Made by a program: the position numbers and the translations under genes. This document shows, piece after piece, positions 42,540-55,152 of a DNA stretch of 64,000 bases. The DNA lies in contig OX345636.1 in NCBI GenBank assembly GCA_947044365.1, positions 29,554,466 through 29,618,465 of the forward strand. The letters run 5' to 3'. The notes beneath the pieces were generated by a model. The model did not search any database and was not told where the DNA came from. It saw only the letters and a program-made list of their open reading frames with translations. The stretch comes from Petrosia ficiformis. Lineage: Eukaryota; Porifera; Demospongiae; Haplosclerida; Petrosiidae. Every line of letters starts with the position of its first letter. Within the stretch, counting starts at the first letter, position 1.

Positions 42540-43560
42540 TTAATTGTATATTTGTGTATACAATCATTAATAAGTGTTACACCATGTTTTGAAAGATTTG
42601 ATATTTCAAAGAGGCCTTTGTGGCTAAGTGGAGACATCAATATTATATTTTCGTTTTTCAAGTTGGCTAGTGAATAATTAATATAATACTGATTCATTAT
42701 TTTGTATTACTTTTGCATAGATTTTACTTTTTATACTTTTGGAAATAAACACATGCATGCATCATGTCCAATTCATTACTGAAGGCTGCATGGGGATGAA
42801 TTCAAAGTATAGTTCAATGGTCGTACAATTCCTGACTATAATTTATATTATTGTGCTACATGAGTGTTGGCATTCGTCTGCACACATTTGACTCAGTCTG
42901 ATAACTTATACAGTGCAGTGCTGAAAAAAAAACAAGGATTAGTTATGAGAGTTTCATACTCTTCTACAACTTGTTTAGCATTTTTTGTTAAGTAGAACAC
43001 CATTAAGCACTCCATATAATGTCTGAGAATAATTATGTATTTTGCTTCGTTTATAATATTATATATAATTATAATTATAATTATTACATAATTAATTAGT
43101 TTGTATATTGCTCACCTGCAGTGTGTGAACTTGCAATAAGCACAATTGGGTCAAATATCAGCTAATGTTAAGTCATGCAACCATTTCAATATTATACAAC
43201 CCAATCTGTCAGGGGTCAATCTATTCATATCAAGCATGCCAGTGAAACAATACTGCTCTTTATGAATTGCTCTTCATAATTATTCATACACAACGATTAA
43301 TTACTAATGGCTTGTTAACAAAGAAAAGTATCCTATGTGTGGTCAACACGCATATCAGACTCACAGTTTAACCACAACAGGAACAATAACATCCAACGAG
43401 ACAGTCAACACGCATCCAGACTTACAGCTGACCTCATTCTGAACAGGATGATAGGGTAAAGCAATAACAACAATGTGTATAGAACTGAATAGAGCAATTC
43501 ACAATAACAATTTTTTTATTATGAATGAGGTATATATACATGAACATTGTACACTTAGTC
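42540..43560. other. Non-coding, with two direct repeats
   Basis: GTCAACACGCAT followed by CAGACT.ACAG recurs at about 43342 and 43402, possibly subterminal repeats of the neighbouring transposon. An (AT)n stretch lies near 43055-43090. No gene seen. Confidence 0.4.
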
Positions 43561-43586
43561 CAAAGTCGACCCATGAAGAACTCTTT

Positions 43587-44600
43587 CTATATTCGGGCGA
43601 TCTTACTATGATAGCTAAGAATCTGCTTGATAAATGGTGATAGCTTAGCTGAATGGAGAAAGACTGAATTGCAACTCTTAATAATTCTCCCTAATGAGTA
43701 AACATCTGTTAATATTGACTGTGCAACAAGGCCATCACGAAGGTCTGGTGCAATCTGTGAATGTTCCCTCTTGTATACATCCCTTTCTGTATCACTGAGA
43801 CTCATTGTATTACCAATTACTATGTTGTCCAGTTTCAAATCATTATGAAGGAATCCTTTGTTGTCCATACCATTACATACACCCACCAGGAGATTGATAC
43901 AAAGCTGGTATATGAGATGGATACAATTTTGTATTTTTTTTGTATAAGAGTGACTTAAAAGTAACTGGTTTACCATCAATGTTTACATACGACATAATTA
44001 TGGAATGGAGAGCTAAGCAAATACCAAAACAGTGTGGTGTGAATTCACAGGTATTCAGTGCAAAGAGAACTGCTGCCTCAGACTTCACAGCATGTAATGG
44101 TACATCTTTTTTCATTTTTTTCACACACACAATGAACATATCTTTGTAAACCATTTGCGAGCATGACCCAAAGCAACCATTACCAAACACGCTATCTAGC
44201 AATTGTAAATTTTCAAATAATTTCACTTCAACAGATGGAGCAGGGGGTACATTTAGGTGACTACTTGGCAATGATGGTGTAGCTTTAACTACTGATTGGA
44301 CACTTAGCTGTAGTGAAGCACTGTAGTGAAGCATTCATAATTGCCAATGAATGAGCCCGAGGGGATTGCTTCACTAGATTTGAAGCAAGCTTATTACACT
44401 CCATCTCATTAACCTTCCTATTTCAAAAACAAGACAATGACTGAATAATTATTATTTTTAATTAAAATAACCTTCTATAATTAAGAGCTTTCTGCTTCCA
44501 GTGTTTGGCAGTTTTCTCAGCTGAATTCCTCAGCACCTTTTGCTGGCGTAATTCAGTCTCTACTCTCAGACATTTTGCCTTCCTATTCAATCTTTTAACT
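43587..44600 (-). pseudogene. Protein-kinase-like gene lacking the DFG segment
   Basis: An upstream exon (about 44600-44472) encodes a basic coiled coil (RVETELRQQKVLRNSAEKTA). A second (from 44334) encodes a kinase N-lobe with the glycine loop GNGCFGSCSQM and the VAIK-like VCVKKMKKD, then HCFGIC. After a frame change near 43930 comes GMDNKGFLHNDLKLDNIVIG (HRD-like catalytic loop, with N replacing R) and later HSQIAPDLRDG and DVYSLGRIIKS. Between the catalytic loop and the APE-like IAPDL, the stretch that should carry DFG is missing. Either a deletion made a pseudogene or it is a pseudokinase; the frameshift favours the first. It lies beside CACTA-like fragments on the same strand. Confidence 0.7.
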
Positions 44601-44812
44601 TTGGATCAACTGACAGTCTTCAGCTCTCTGGCAAACATTACCAGCACGTGGATATCAAATTATGAAGTGAATGCGGGGGCGAAATTTCCAAACAATCCCA
44701 CACATTAATGTTAAAATTAATTACAATACATGCATAATTGTAGTTATTATTATAGTATTAGTATATATAGTATAAATGTTTTATGAGAGTGATAAGAAAA
44801 ATAGATGGCAGA

Positions 44813-45730
44813 TTAGTTAACAAGATTAAGCTCTATGGGTGTGGCTACAATAGCTGGACCACATCCAAACACTCTACCAAAGTCTATAGATGTTTTTGTG
44901 TACACAACACGAGATCTGAAGTTCTCAAATGGTATGAAATCCAGCTGTGAACGTTGTGTACATGACCAAACTTCTGTAGGATAACCATACCATACTCTAC
45001 AAGGATGTTCCATATGCCACATTACTGCAATGAACCAAAGAGATGATTTTTCTGACATGCAAATTCAAAATGACATTCAGAATAATAAACCACCTCACCC
45101 AGAGCGAAGTTGGAAGTAGGAGGTTTAGCAAAGATAAGATTGGACTTTGAATAACGAGATGTAGTACATGATATTAAAAAACCATTGCATATCACTGCTT
45201 TCGCTCGTTTCGTCACCATACAAACATGAACTTTAGCTGAATCATCCAGACAGTTGATGTCTCTAATTACATGTGTCAACACTTGTATTTCTTCTGGCAG
45301 CCAAATGCACTCGTGCACAGGAGCTAAAGGTGATACTCCATCTTTGCTGTTTGTTTCAGGGGTATTCTGCATTAAAGATCCCTACTGATATCGGAACTGT
45401 TCTAAAAGAGGTAGGAAATCTGTAATAAATTCTGATGGCCACTTATTACGTGCATATGTTTTGCTGTCTATGAATCTATGTGTAAGCTGTACAGATATGT
45501 TTCGGCAGTTAGTATGATAGGACCCCATGATTCTGTTGAATCACTCATAAGCAAAAAGCCAAAAGGCATATATTGGTCCATAATCTTCTACACACTCACT
45601 CAAATGGCAATGAAGGTGTAGATTGATTGTACAGTGGTGTTGGCCATACAGTGTTACAAAACACTTACAGAAATTTTCAAAAAGTATATTAGCTTGATAT
45701 ACCTCATCAAATGTGATTTGCTGCCAACAA
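44813..45730 (-). pseudogene. CACTA/EnSpm-like transposase C-terminal fragment
   Basis: From 45730 on -: NLHLHCHLSECVEDYGPIYA, FWLFAYE*FN (TGA where Arg is expected), then GSYHTNCRNISVQL. This matches the animal EnSpm pattern 'H....C..DYGP.Y.FW.F.FER.NG.LG..HTN...IE.Q'. Next, ALGEVVYYSECHFEF and, in another frame, WFIAVMWHMEHPCRVWYGYP and FIPFENFRSRVVYT, matching the region after it. The catalytic core is absent. Stops and at least two frame changes show decay. Confidence 0.6.
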
Positions 45731-45739
45731 AGATAATAA

Positions 45740-47184
45740 CAGGCCTTGCTGAAGAGTTTTCAGCAATTGTCACACAACAGGAATCTATGCAAAAGTAGCA
45801 GCAACATATCCTTCAGAAACAGAAGGAATTTGAAATCAAATTTTCAAATCTTGATGAGAAACTCTCTACTTCACTGTCATCAACATCGTCTGCATCAGAT
45901 GGTAAACAAAAGGCTAGGGTCACATGACAGCTTACGGTAAAATAAGTTATAGTCATATTATTTTAAGAAAGACATATATAATTATTAATTATATATAATT
46001 TATACTCTTTGCAGAATTTAGTGACATCTGCCCACGATACTCTTGAAAATGTGTTTCACCCTAATGAAAAGTAAGTCTAAGTATAATAACTATAGATTTA
46101 TACATATATATGTATATTATATTACATATATAATTATGTGTTATGTATACTACTATAATTAACAGCTCCTTATCAGTGCATAATCAAAGTGTAAAGAAAC
46201 ACCTGATTAAGAACATTGTGTCAGACAAGTACACAGGAGCAAGTCAAAAGTAGGTTGAAAATGTATAGTAATGTTAATAATCATCACTGAGTGGGACTGT
46301 ACAGATGCAGTTCAAAGGAAATATGAATCAATGAGGCGGCTTTTGGAAGAAAAGGAGAACAGTATGGAATTGGTTGAAGAGCAAACAAAAATAAACAGGT
46401 ATCGTGCACGACGTGTTCGTGTAAGTCACCATATATAATATGTAGATGTACACAAATACATAAATAATATTTATTATTATGAGCATAATTATGTTTGTTG
46501 AAGGCATAATTAAAACCAATTTTAAAGATTAACATATAGATGTTGTGTAAGAATTAATCAATACATGTTACTACTATTAGAATTTTAGAATTAATACTAT
46601 GTATTTTGTTTGTACAACAGAAATATAATAATTGCAGTCAAGTTGTGAAATCTGCTGAGATGCAGTATTGGTTACTCCTCTCACATGCTTATGTGACAGA
46701 AGAGTCAGATGATTCTGAAGATGAATCAATAACATTGGAACACAAACTTTCTTGGCGATCACAAAGTAAGTGTAATCATTCACATTTAAATAGAAAATAA
46801 TTTTTAAAAAATTATTTTTGAAGGATTAAATGAATTCATGAAAAAACGCAATAAGAGGTATGACACTAAAATTAGGAAGGAAGGAAGGAGGAGCAATTAT
46901 GGCGAAGAAGAAAAGGAAACCTGGGCTTCCTTCCAGTTGTACTCAGCCTCCTTCAAATGCTCCAAAATGGGCTGTCCGTGCTACAAAAGGTATATCTTCA
47001 TACATAGTTACATGTTGGACAAATACTATTTGAAAACATCACCATGTTCACGAAGTGTGACATCATGTCACAAATAATTATATTTTTCTGATTTATGCAC
47101 TTATTCTTCCTGTTTTGCCATAGACATTTCTAAAGATGTAGAGGTTACTGAGGATGCAATGTTAGAATCAGATGATCTTGATTA
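45740..47184 (+). pseudogene. Coiled-coil accessory ORF of a transposon (seven or so exons, lightly damaged)
   Basis: Exons with good GT/AG borders: about 45740-45925 (QKEFEIKFSNLDEKL, one in-frame TAG), 46017-46071 (SAHDTLENVFHPNE), 46167-46249, 46305-46420 (RKYESMRRLLEEKENSMEL, coiled coil), 46621-46766 (acidic, then LEHKLSWRSQ), 46824-46990 (LNEFMKKRNKRYD and, after a frame slip, a basic tail with PPSNAPKWAV) and 47126-47184 (acidic, stop TAG). I associate the 'L.WRS...NEF...LD.R' plus 'PPSNAPKWAV' ending with small accessory ORFs of invertebrate DNA transposons. Its function is unknown. It is divergent from the CACTA-like fragment. Confidence 0.5.
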
Positions 47185-47189
47185 GTGAA

Positions 47190-47920
47190 TTTCCAAAATT
47201 AATAATGACTTGAGAACCATTAATGTTTTGTTTATTATTGATTATCAATTTAAGTGTATTCATAATATTATTCATAATATTAGTCAAAGAGTATTCATAA
47301 AGTATTCAAGAAGTAACTGTATTCTATTTAAGGTATTCATGAAATATTCAAGTAGTAATCAATCTGTAAATGGGCTCTATACAAGTTCTGTGAACTGTTT
47401 GCATATTTTAGTTCACACATCAGGAGTATTCCAAGCTATATATGTCCAGTTTTACAGATCTGTGTACTTCTTGAAAATGCAAGTAAACAAGGCAGTTTAC
47501 AAGCTGTTAACTGTCAAGAAAGCTTGTGGTACAAGCCATCATCACTGTCCTTTTAGTAAATGTAAGTAATTCAGTGTAACTTTATTTTGTATTGTGTAGA
47601 GATAACTGTCATTTACATGGCATGCTTTAACTCGGGCAGGTTTATATTGCAAACATCAAATACTTGTATACATAGTAATTATGTATACATCATGGTCTTT
47701 GAAGCAACAGAACCCCATATACACTTGGTGTGTTTCTAGCTTCTGAACCAACATATATGGACTACTGTACATAGTCTGGAATTAACAATAAGTTTTTTTT
47801 TCTTTTTTTGTTCTATACCAAAATTGTGTTCAGTAATTTGATTTTAATTCTAATTATTCAATTGTAAATATCATTCAAAATTGTGTCTGATTATCATTCG
47901 AGGATTTCTGCATGGAACTC
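47190..47920. other. Non-coding, no gene seen
   Basis: Contains short imperfect repeats of TATTCA(T/A)AA around 47260-47350 and a poly-T stretch near 47790. Confidence 0.4.
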
Positions 47921-47921
47921 G

Positions 47922-48150
47922 TCATGCTTCATCAAGGCCTTTCTGCATTAACTGGCTTATACCAATGGTAGATAGTAGGTCAATACTGCCTAAAGACATT
48001 CCAGTGCCAGCTGTAAGGTTGATGTTGTAATGTTGAACAGTAGATTGGGTAGATGATTGGGTAGATGATTGGGTAGATGACGATGATGATGACGATGAAG
48101 ATGATGACGATGAAGATGATGACAGTGAGGAAAGATGAACAGCTCGTCCC
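47922..48150 (-). CDS. Possible terminal exon with poly-serine tract (host gene, uncertain)
   Basis: On - an open frame encodes a long Ser run (GATGAC-type repeat on +), three copies of TQSS, then NINLTAGTGMSLGSIDLLST, IGISQLMQKGLDEA and a stop. The non-repetitive tail looks more protein-like than chance. The pogo MITE inserted directly upstream at 48161, so the exon may have been cut. It could be the last exon of the unidentified gene at 49.8-50.5 kb. Confidence 0.3.
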
Positions 48151-48160
48151 CAACAAAGTA

Positions 48161-49146
48161 CAGTGGAACCTGTATAATGCGGACACCTATGGGGACCAAG
48201 CACAGTGTCCTGATTAATAGAGGTGTCCTGATTTCCTAGGGTTGACTAATTAATAGTTATTAGTTATTAATTTTAATATTTAATAATTTAATAATTATTT
48301 TTTAATGCATTGATGGACGTGTATAATTATCTATAGTGCTAGTGTTAGTTATTATCAAAAATGCAAAGCGTTGAGATTAACTCTTTTGTCAGAGGTTACC
48401 ATGCATATATGAGCGTATGGGATCCAGTGGTCAGAGAAAAGCTTCAGCTTGAAAGGGAACAAGAAGAATGGTCAGGTTGTCTGTCTTAGAGCAGCTTGGA
48501 TTTGTCTTAGAGCAGTGACAATCAGTATTGGTGTCTATTATAATCATTGTTTTCTTTATTATATGTGACCGAATTTGCAAAAATCAGGCTTATGGGATAA
48601 AATTTCAAAATTGATATTTTGTATTACCTTAATAGAGTATTCAATTAGCTCCAGAATGATATATGATACATCCCAATCACACAAAAGACAAAGCTACAGC
48701 AGGGGATTAAACCGTTGTAGTCACAAATCCTTCATTTTGAGAAAAACGCAATTAAATCAATTATTTAATCATTAAATGTAATGACTAAAAACTTTTTTAG
48801 GAGTGGCTAGCGAAGCACAGAGATGTCTCCGAATTTCTCTGAAGGTATGAGTGAATAGGTAAGATATTAATGAAGCTTTTTATGTAGTAAAACAGTAATC
48901 ACCCAAGTAAGCCATAACTGTCTATTTTCACTCATATCTCAAAATTAATAATTATCCCAGAAGCCTGATTTTCGCAAATTCGGTCACATATATTATATAG
49001 TTTATTATAAATTTAAACTGTTATATATATATTTGACTGTCCACAATTAAAGGTGTATATGCATGCATAATCTTCACACGGACAGCGATTTACCGTCCGG
49101 ATTCCGGAACTGCTTTTTCCGGGGTCCGAAATAGCAGGTTCCACTG
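48161..49146. mobile_element. pogo/Tigger-type MITE, TA target
   Basis: The ends CAGTGGAACCTG and its mirror CAGGTTCCACTG are flanked by TA on both sides (48159-48160, 49147-49148). CAGTGGAACCT is a typical pogo terminus. No transposase inside. Confidence 0.88.
48564..48988. mobile_element. 425-bp MITE nested in the pogo MITE
   Basis: TIRs start TGTGACCGAATTTGC, with AATCAGGCTT further in, mirrored at the right end. Flanked by TATA on each side (TA or TATA target). Probably Tc1/mariner-like, no coding capacity. Confidence 0.82.
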
Positions 49147-49149
49147 TAT

Positions 49150-49800
49150 ACCCTACATGACAAGAAAGTCAGTTTCAATAAATATGATTATAACATGACT
49201 GAGAAGTACATTTTGGACATCATCAGATATTTCTGATTGAAATTGGTACATAATAATTAATATGTACTGACTGGAATGCATATTCTATTAAATGTCCCAC
49301 TCACATCATGGTACAATTTACAAGTCTTTCAATATTCATGCTATTACACCAACTCGCATGAATTGTCAAGGTCTTTCTACATTCTATTAAATGCCCAATG
49401 GTCCAACCTACATTTGGTGTCAATTTTATGACAAATGTACCTTTTGGCCTTCTACAAATAGTCCCAAGTGACCAGTTTCACTGACGCAATTGTTTTGTAC
49501 TTCTTCTACACAGTAACATAATAAATAAAATAGCAACTGTCCTATTGGGCATGTCTGAAGGTTTTTAATCTTATTTCCTGTAAGAGATCCTTTCTTTCCC
49601 TAATTAAATATTTTATATTATATGCATCAGATGTGTTCAAAAATCAATACCTCAACGTAAAAAGTAACAGTACGTTTAGAATTCTCAATTAAGCAGCATA
49701 CATCAGGCTTTCCCTAGACAAAACAAGTAGATATGACACTAATATCATGTGGTGCTGCTCAGGCATGCAATAATAATTCCGTTTAGAAAAGGCAAGCAAA
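49150..49800. other. Non-coding, no gene seen
   Basis: Unique-looking sequence. No TIR or exon recognised. Confidence 0.35.
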
Positions 49801-49817
49801 AGAAATGTATTGTTGTT

Positions 49818-50496
49818 ACCTTTAAGAAATACATGTTATGTGCACTGTAGCATCCTTCCAATTCACTGCTGTCTGGTTCAATGTTCTGTAAATATGACTC
49901 TACCATCAAGCTTATTCCCACGATATCTGTAGCTTGCTGTGGTTTGGAACTAAAAAAAAATGTCAAGAATATCTGGATGCTTTACATTCTGGGAGTTACA
50001 CCTCCACTCTAAGAATACATGTAATACAGTATGCACATCAGCAAATGGAACAACTTACATGCGTATAAAGTCAGAATGTTCTGCACATATGTAATGGTTC
50101 CTTGTATGCTGGATTATACTGGAAAGATATTGTTTAATGGCTACGTCACCAATCCTGGTGACAGCAGCTGCTCTGGCACAACTTGCCAAATCCTTTATTT
50201 GTATTGCCTGGAAAAGAAAATATCTACAATCCATTCATTTAGCTACGTCATTAGGTACAGGATTTTGTACAATGGTTGGCCAGGGATATTGTAAAATGAA
50301 GTTTCCAAAATTAGATTCAATTTGCTGCAATTTGCAGTTAATCACAGCCCTGGAATGAACCTGGGCAATCCAAGACACTGTAATACTTTGTGTTATATAC
50401 TCCTCCTTGTCTCTTATAATAAAAGTACAATTTTCGGCCCAATCTTTAAAAGAAGAGAACAACTGTAAACCAGATCCATTTTGTATAATGAAATCT
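49818..50496 (-). CDS. Unidentified gene, at least three exons
   Basis: On -: exon about 50496-50222 (IIQNGSGLQLFSSFKDWAEN, AVINCKLQQIESNFGNFILQ, YPWPTIVQNPVPNDVAK), exon about 50215-50064 (IQIKDLASCARAAAVTRIGD, QYLSSIIQHTRNHYICAEHS) and exon about 49950-49818 (QATDIVGISLMVESYLQNIE, YSAHNMYFLK). An upstream exon may lie near 51237-51198. The sequence is protein-like and non-repetitive, but no domain is recognised. Start and end not located. Confidence 0.45.
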
Positions 50497-50529
50497 ACAA
50501 GAACGTAATTATTAATTATTGTTCTCAAT

Positions 50530-51752
50530 ATAAATTATATAATATTATGTACAATTTTACCTTTATTTCCCAATTTCACCTTTTCTGAAATGCGAATTAG
50601 CAACAGGCTATAAGCCAATTGCACGCAAAATTGCTTTATCAAAAACCCTAATGGGCACTTTCAGTTAGTTAACTATAACTAAATCCCTTTTAGTAAACCT
50701 AATACTATTTTACTATAACTAAACTAAAATCACGAGAAACCATTCACACTATAACTACAACAAAAAGTGGTGATTATTGTCCTATACTAAAACAACACTA
50801 ATTCATATACATAGTTACATACCTATTGTCACACTTGTCCTTTAACTCTCTGAATACAATGAGCATTTATGGGCTGTACTTCGTTAAATTCACATACATA
50901 TTTATATTCTTTAACTTTCAATTACTCCTTGCAAACCTTAAAATATCTATTATAACACCACATGCAGTTTGGGCATTGTAGCATTCAATAATTAATGTGC
51001 TCAGAGAGTTAATATGGGCATTGCACAAACATTATAGATACAGTACATTATAGTACAAATTTTCTTTGGGGGACAAACACCTGGTGGTCAAACATCATCT
51101 AACTCACTTTTATGTTTTTTTAGGCCTGGGGAGTCACTCACTATAATTAAAGATAATTGAAAAGTAAAACTGCTTTCTGTACAGAAAATAAATTACCTTC
51201 CTTCCAGTGTTTCCTTGCCAATATACGTTATAATCTACAACAGAACACAATAAAATTATTTGCAAAATGAACACAACAAAACCTACTTAGTTTCTGAGCT
51301 TGAATTTGATGTATCTAAAAGGAATTACAAGAGGGTAAAAACAAACAAAAACGAGCGCCTGTGACTGTCAACAAAAGAAGTATTAGAAATAGCACCATCT
51401 TTGATTGCAGGTTGTTTGCGAAGGTACACCATAGTGGTGGGCGATACTAGATGATGTTGGTAGTCATAAAAACACTAGATATGAATAGGTATGTGTGTAT
51501 TAAAACTTATATGTATAGATTACCAGAGATTTCAGCTCATCACTTGGAATTGAAATGTATGGGCGGCCATGTTTTTTCCGTGCCATCCCTACATAGAGAG
51601 TACTACCGTACTCTCTGATTTTGAAATGTCAATACTTTTCGTAGCCTGTTACTAGACATTTCAGCTTCTTATTCAATGGTGACAATGTGTAGAAAAGTAC
51701 CAATCAATTTGTATTGATGACAGGAAATTAGTTCACTGAGACAAATCAATGC
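50530..51752. other. Mostly non-coding, with a dispersed repeat
   Basis: ACTATAACTAAA-type short repeats at about 50660-50775. 51390-51616 is related to 24000-24215. No gene other than the possible small exon near 51220. Confidence 0.4.
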
Positions 51753-51877
51753 TTAGCTTTTTCTGAGCTCCAAGGATATCATATGACTCCTACTGTCTAT
51801 GTCATAAGTGCTACTGTCACTATCATCAGTGACTAATACTTGTGTAGGTGTTGGTAGCAATGTTGATGGAGTAGGTG

Positions 51878-52110
51878 AGCCTATTATTCCCAAAACATTG
51901 CCTAATATTTTATTCTGAATTTCCCAAAATAGTATCCTATTATTCTTAATGAATTCACCGATTATTTCCAAAACTCACATACATGTACATTGTAAGTGGT
52001 GGATTCAATTGCAATCGCAATTATTTTAACCCAATTATTCCTGAAATTATTCTTATTCTGGGAAGCTCCTATTATTCTTTTAATTATTCCGGAATAATAG
52101 GCGCAGGCCT
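51878..52110. mobile_element. 233-bp hAT-type MITE in the last exon of the host-like gene
   Basis: AGTAGGTG flanks it at 51870-51877 and 52111-52118 (exact 8-bp TSD). Its ends share CCTATTATTCC inverted; the right end has 7 extra bases. Removing the MITE and one TSD joins STPPT to PSTLLPTPTQVLV in frame. Read through on -, the MITE gives PAPIIPE then a stop. Confidence 0.87.
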
Positions 52111-54789
52111 AGTAGGTGGTGTTGATGAAGTAGAAACCGAAGGAGATGGAGATGCTGGGGGAGGTGAAATTAGTATACAGTCATTTTTCATACTTACCAT
52201 TGCTGATAATTGGCGATATAGAATGAAATTGATTTGCCCTCTTTTTTGTTTGCAGAGGTGCAAATGCGCATATGCAATTGCACAACATAGATTATAGGAC
52301 TTTACAGCATTAATTTTGATGATACTGGTGAATACTTCTGTGATAGTGTCTTTTGTATTGGTTGTTTCAAAAAGCCTAAGCCGACTAGGATTTTTAGAAC
52401 TAATGCCTAATACTAACTCTGATGTCACTAAATAATTGCTTCTGCAGTTGGTATTAAATTGTTCTGATAAAAGATGCGAGGCATGTTATTGTATTTCAGA
52501 ACAAGCATATGGGTATTTATAGAAATGTGAATTTTCATGGATATTACTGATACTTCCGATAATCTTATGAGGTCATTGGTGGGTACGAAGGTTTCCTGGT
52601 AAATGCACTGTAAAAAATAATTTAACATATTTTATGTGATATAAAAATAATTAGCTAACATAATGAAAATGTGAATGCAAAATGAATATGCTGGTTAGAA
52701 TAATACAAAGTGAATGAGGACAACAACTGAAGAGATGGATTAATCTGAATTACTAATTCAGGAAACATTCAATTGTTTCCATATGTTGCACTTCGCCTGC
52801 AACTTGGTAGAGGCATTTGAAGGATTTCAAAAAATAAATAAAAGTCTTGTAATCTTGGGTGATACTCCATGGCAAGTACTCCCTTTTCGATATTGCTTAG
52901 CTCTATTTCTGGGAGCTGCTCAATGGCCACGATGTATTGGGTAGGTGTGTCTTGCTCAAACAATCTTATCAAACGAGGTTGGTTTGTGTTCCGGTCCATC
53001 AGTTCTTGACTGACACTTCTACCTTTCTGCAAGACAAATTTTAAAACATGTCAGTAACTCTATATTTCTGAGAAAAAAAATTCCTTACAATGCCTTCCAT
53101 TAAGAAGTTAGGTGTAAGACAGTGTGGGTTTGGTGCTTCCTTTGAGCTGCTTTTTCGTACTTGATGTATCACAAAATATGACAGACACCTAACAGCTGTT
53201 AGAGATTTATCTATAAAGAAAGGAAATAGCATGAACACATGAATTGTACTTAGAAGAGTACCAAGAAGAAAAAAAAACTGAACTAGGTGTGGCCATGTAT
53301 CACATGGTGTGTGTGTATACCATATGCACGAGTGGATAAAAATGGAGCCGTTTTGGACACAAGCTTTTTGTATTACCTCCAACAACACCAGCTTCAAAGT
53401 GATGTTAGAATTAAAAAAATAAAACAATGTACTTAACTGATAGTCAATAAAGCTTAAGCAAACATATAACAATTAACCACAGAATTATCAAGTTAACTCA
53501 TTGTGTCAAGTGATGGATTATCAAATGCATGTTGGAGTTATACCTGTTGGAGTTATCATCATCTTCCTTATGGCTTTGTAGTATCTTCTTTAGTGCCTTT
53601 GGCGTGTTTGTGTATGCTGTTGAATACTCAATAATTGCTCTTTTCCAATCATTCCAATTCTCAGTGAATATTACAAAGGAGTCATTCATGTTGGTGATGA
53701 GATGAAACTCATAAGTGATGTACACAATGTAAAAAAAAGTAGCATACTCAGCACAACAGGCGGTGGGGGCATCTTGCATAAATCTATATCACATGCAGTC
53801 ACAATTATAACTTACATATGAAAATTCGCGCAAATGTGGGAAATCCTCCAACATGATAGTCAATGGTTTAACACATTCAAGGATAGCTTTACGCCTCATC
53901 TTGATGGATCTCTTGATCAACTCTTTCACCACAGTAGACTTTGGATTGGGCTTGAATAATTCCTTCTTCAATTGATTATCAGTACGCTGTTTGGCAACCT
54001 CATCATCATCTAAATGAAAATCAAGCAAAGTGTATGAATGTTTATGATCACCCTTTTCAGAAGCCACTTTCAGACATCAGTTCTTGAGGGTTTCCTGTTA
54101 ATATTCTGGGCTCTTGTGTAAAGAAACTGTTTCATCAGCAAATTTTTTATTAGCCAAGTTAATCTTGGTACTTTGGCGGAACACAGGAATTGGAAACGGC
54201 TGGGGCAGTATACATGCACCTTGTGGAACTGGTGGTTTGGGTGTTAATTGGACAACTTTATTGGACTTAACTATCTCAACCTACAGTATGTGAGTGAAAG
54301 ATAAATGTGAATCTAAGAGATATAGGCTATGTTTGTCAAAAAAGCACGTGACACACATTTCAATCAAACAAATTAACATACAAACCAAAATCCAACACCT
54401 GTTTCGTTTTATCCACATTAGCCTCACACGATTCCTCACCAGATACTTTTTACAGTTTTTATCCTTTATCTTACAATAGTCATCACCTGAACCCTTCCTG
54501 GATGCAAGGGTTCAGGTGCTTGGTGAAGAACGGGATACAACTGGGACACAACAGAAGTGGATGATCGGGACCTAACAGGAGTAGATAAAGTAGAAACAAC
54601 CAGAGTTGAAACAACCAGAGTTGAAACACTTGGTCTCACATTAAGGCAGTGTTTCCAAACCACCTTCTATGGCGCCCTTATTCTATTCTCTATGGTCCCA
54701 TTTGGCCCCTTGCCATATAAATGAAGCAAGATTATGCAAATACAAACACATGCTCGTGTGCATGCGCAGTAATGTTTAGTTAAAGTTAA

Positions 54790-54983
54790 ATGGATGACTT
54801 TACCACAGATTCTTTAGCCGAATTGAGCAGCTGTCCTTCATCTTCTCTTTCCTCCTCTGAGTCATCTTTACCTTCAAGTCTATCACTGCAGTCTCGCAAA
54901 AGAAAATACAATCCCTCTTGGGAGAAAAGTTTCCCGTGGTTACAGTACAAACATGAAAGTTCTTCTATGATTTGTACTCACTG
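54790..54983 (+). pseudogene. Duplicate 5' end of the hAT transposase, cut by Harbinger #2
   Basis: The first ~65 codons (MDDFTTDSLAELSSC...) are the same as at 58248, up to CTHC in the zinc finger, where the Harbinger element begins. The rest continues at 57734-58022, then is followed directly by unit 2 instead of the catalytic core. Confidence 0.85.
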
Positions 54984-55152
54984 TAAAGGCCCCCATATAC
55001 GATGCAACATGTTGCGTGCAACTAGTCGCGTGCAACATGTTGCATACAACTTTTTAATACACACTGCTGCAACAATGTTGTTTGACTTCTATTGGTTTCT
55101 ATGGTAAAACAAAAAAATGGTTGTCAGATAGAAAGTGGTGATTGCTACTATT

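Noticed and set aside
47922..48203. Three frames over the GATGAC repeat
   Set aside because: Mostly repeat translation. Only the frame with the non-repetitive C-terminus was kept, at low confidence.
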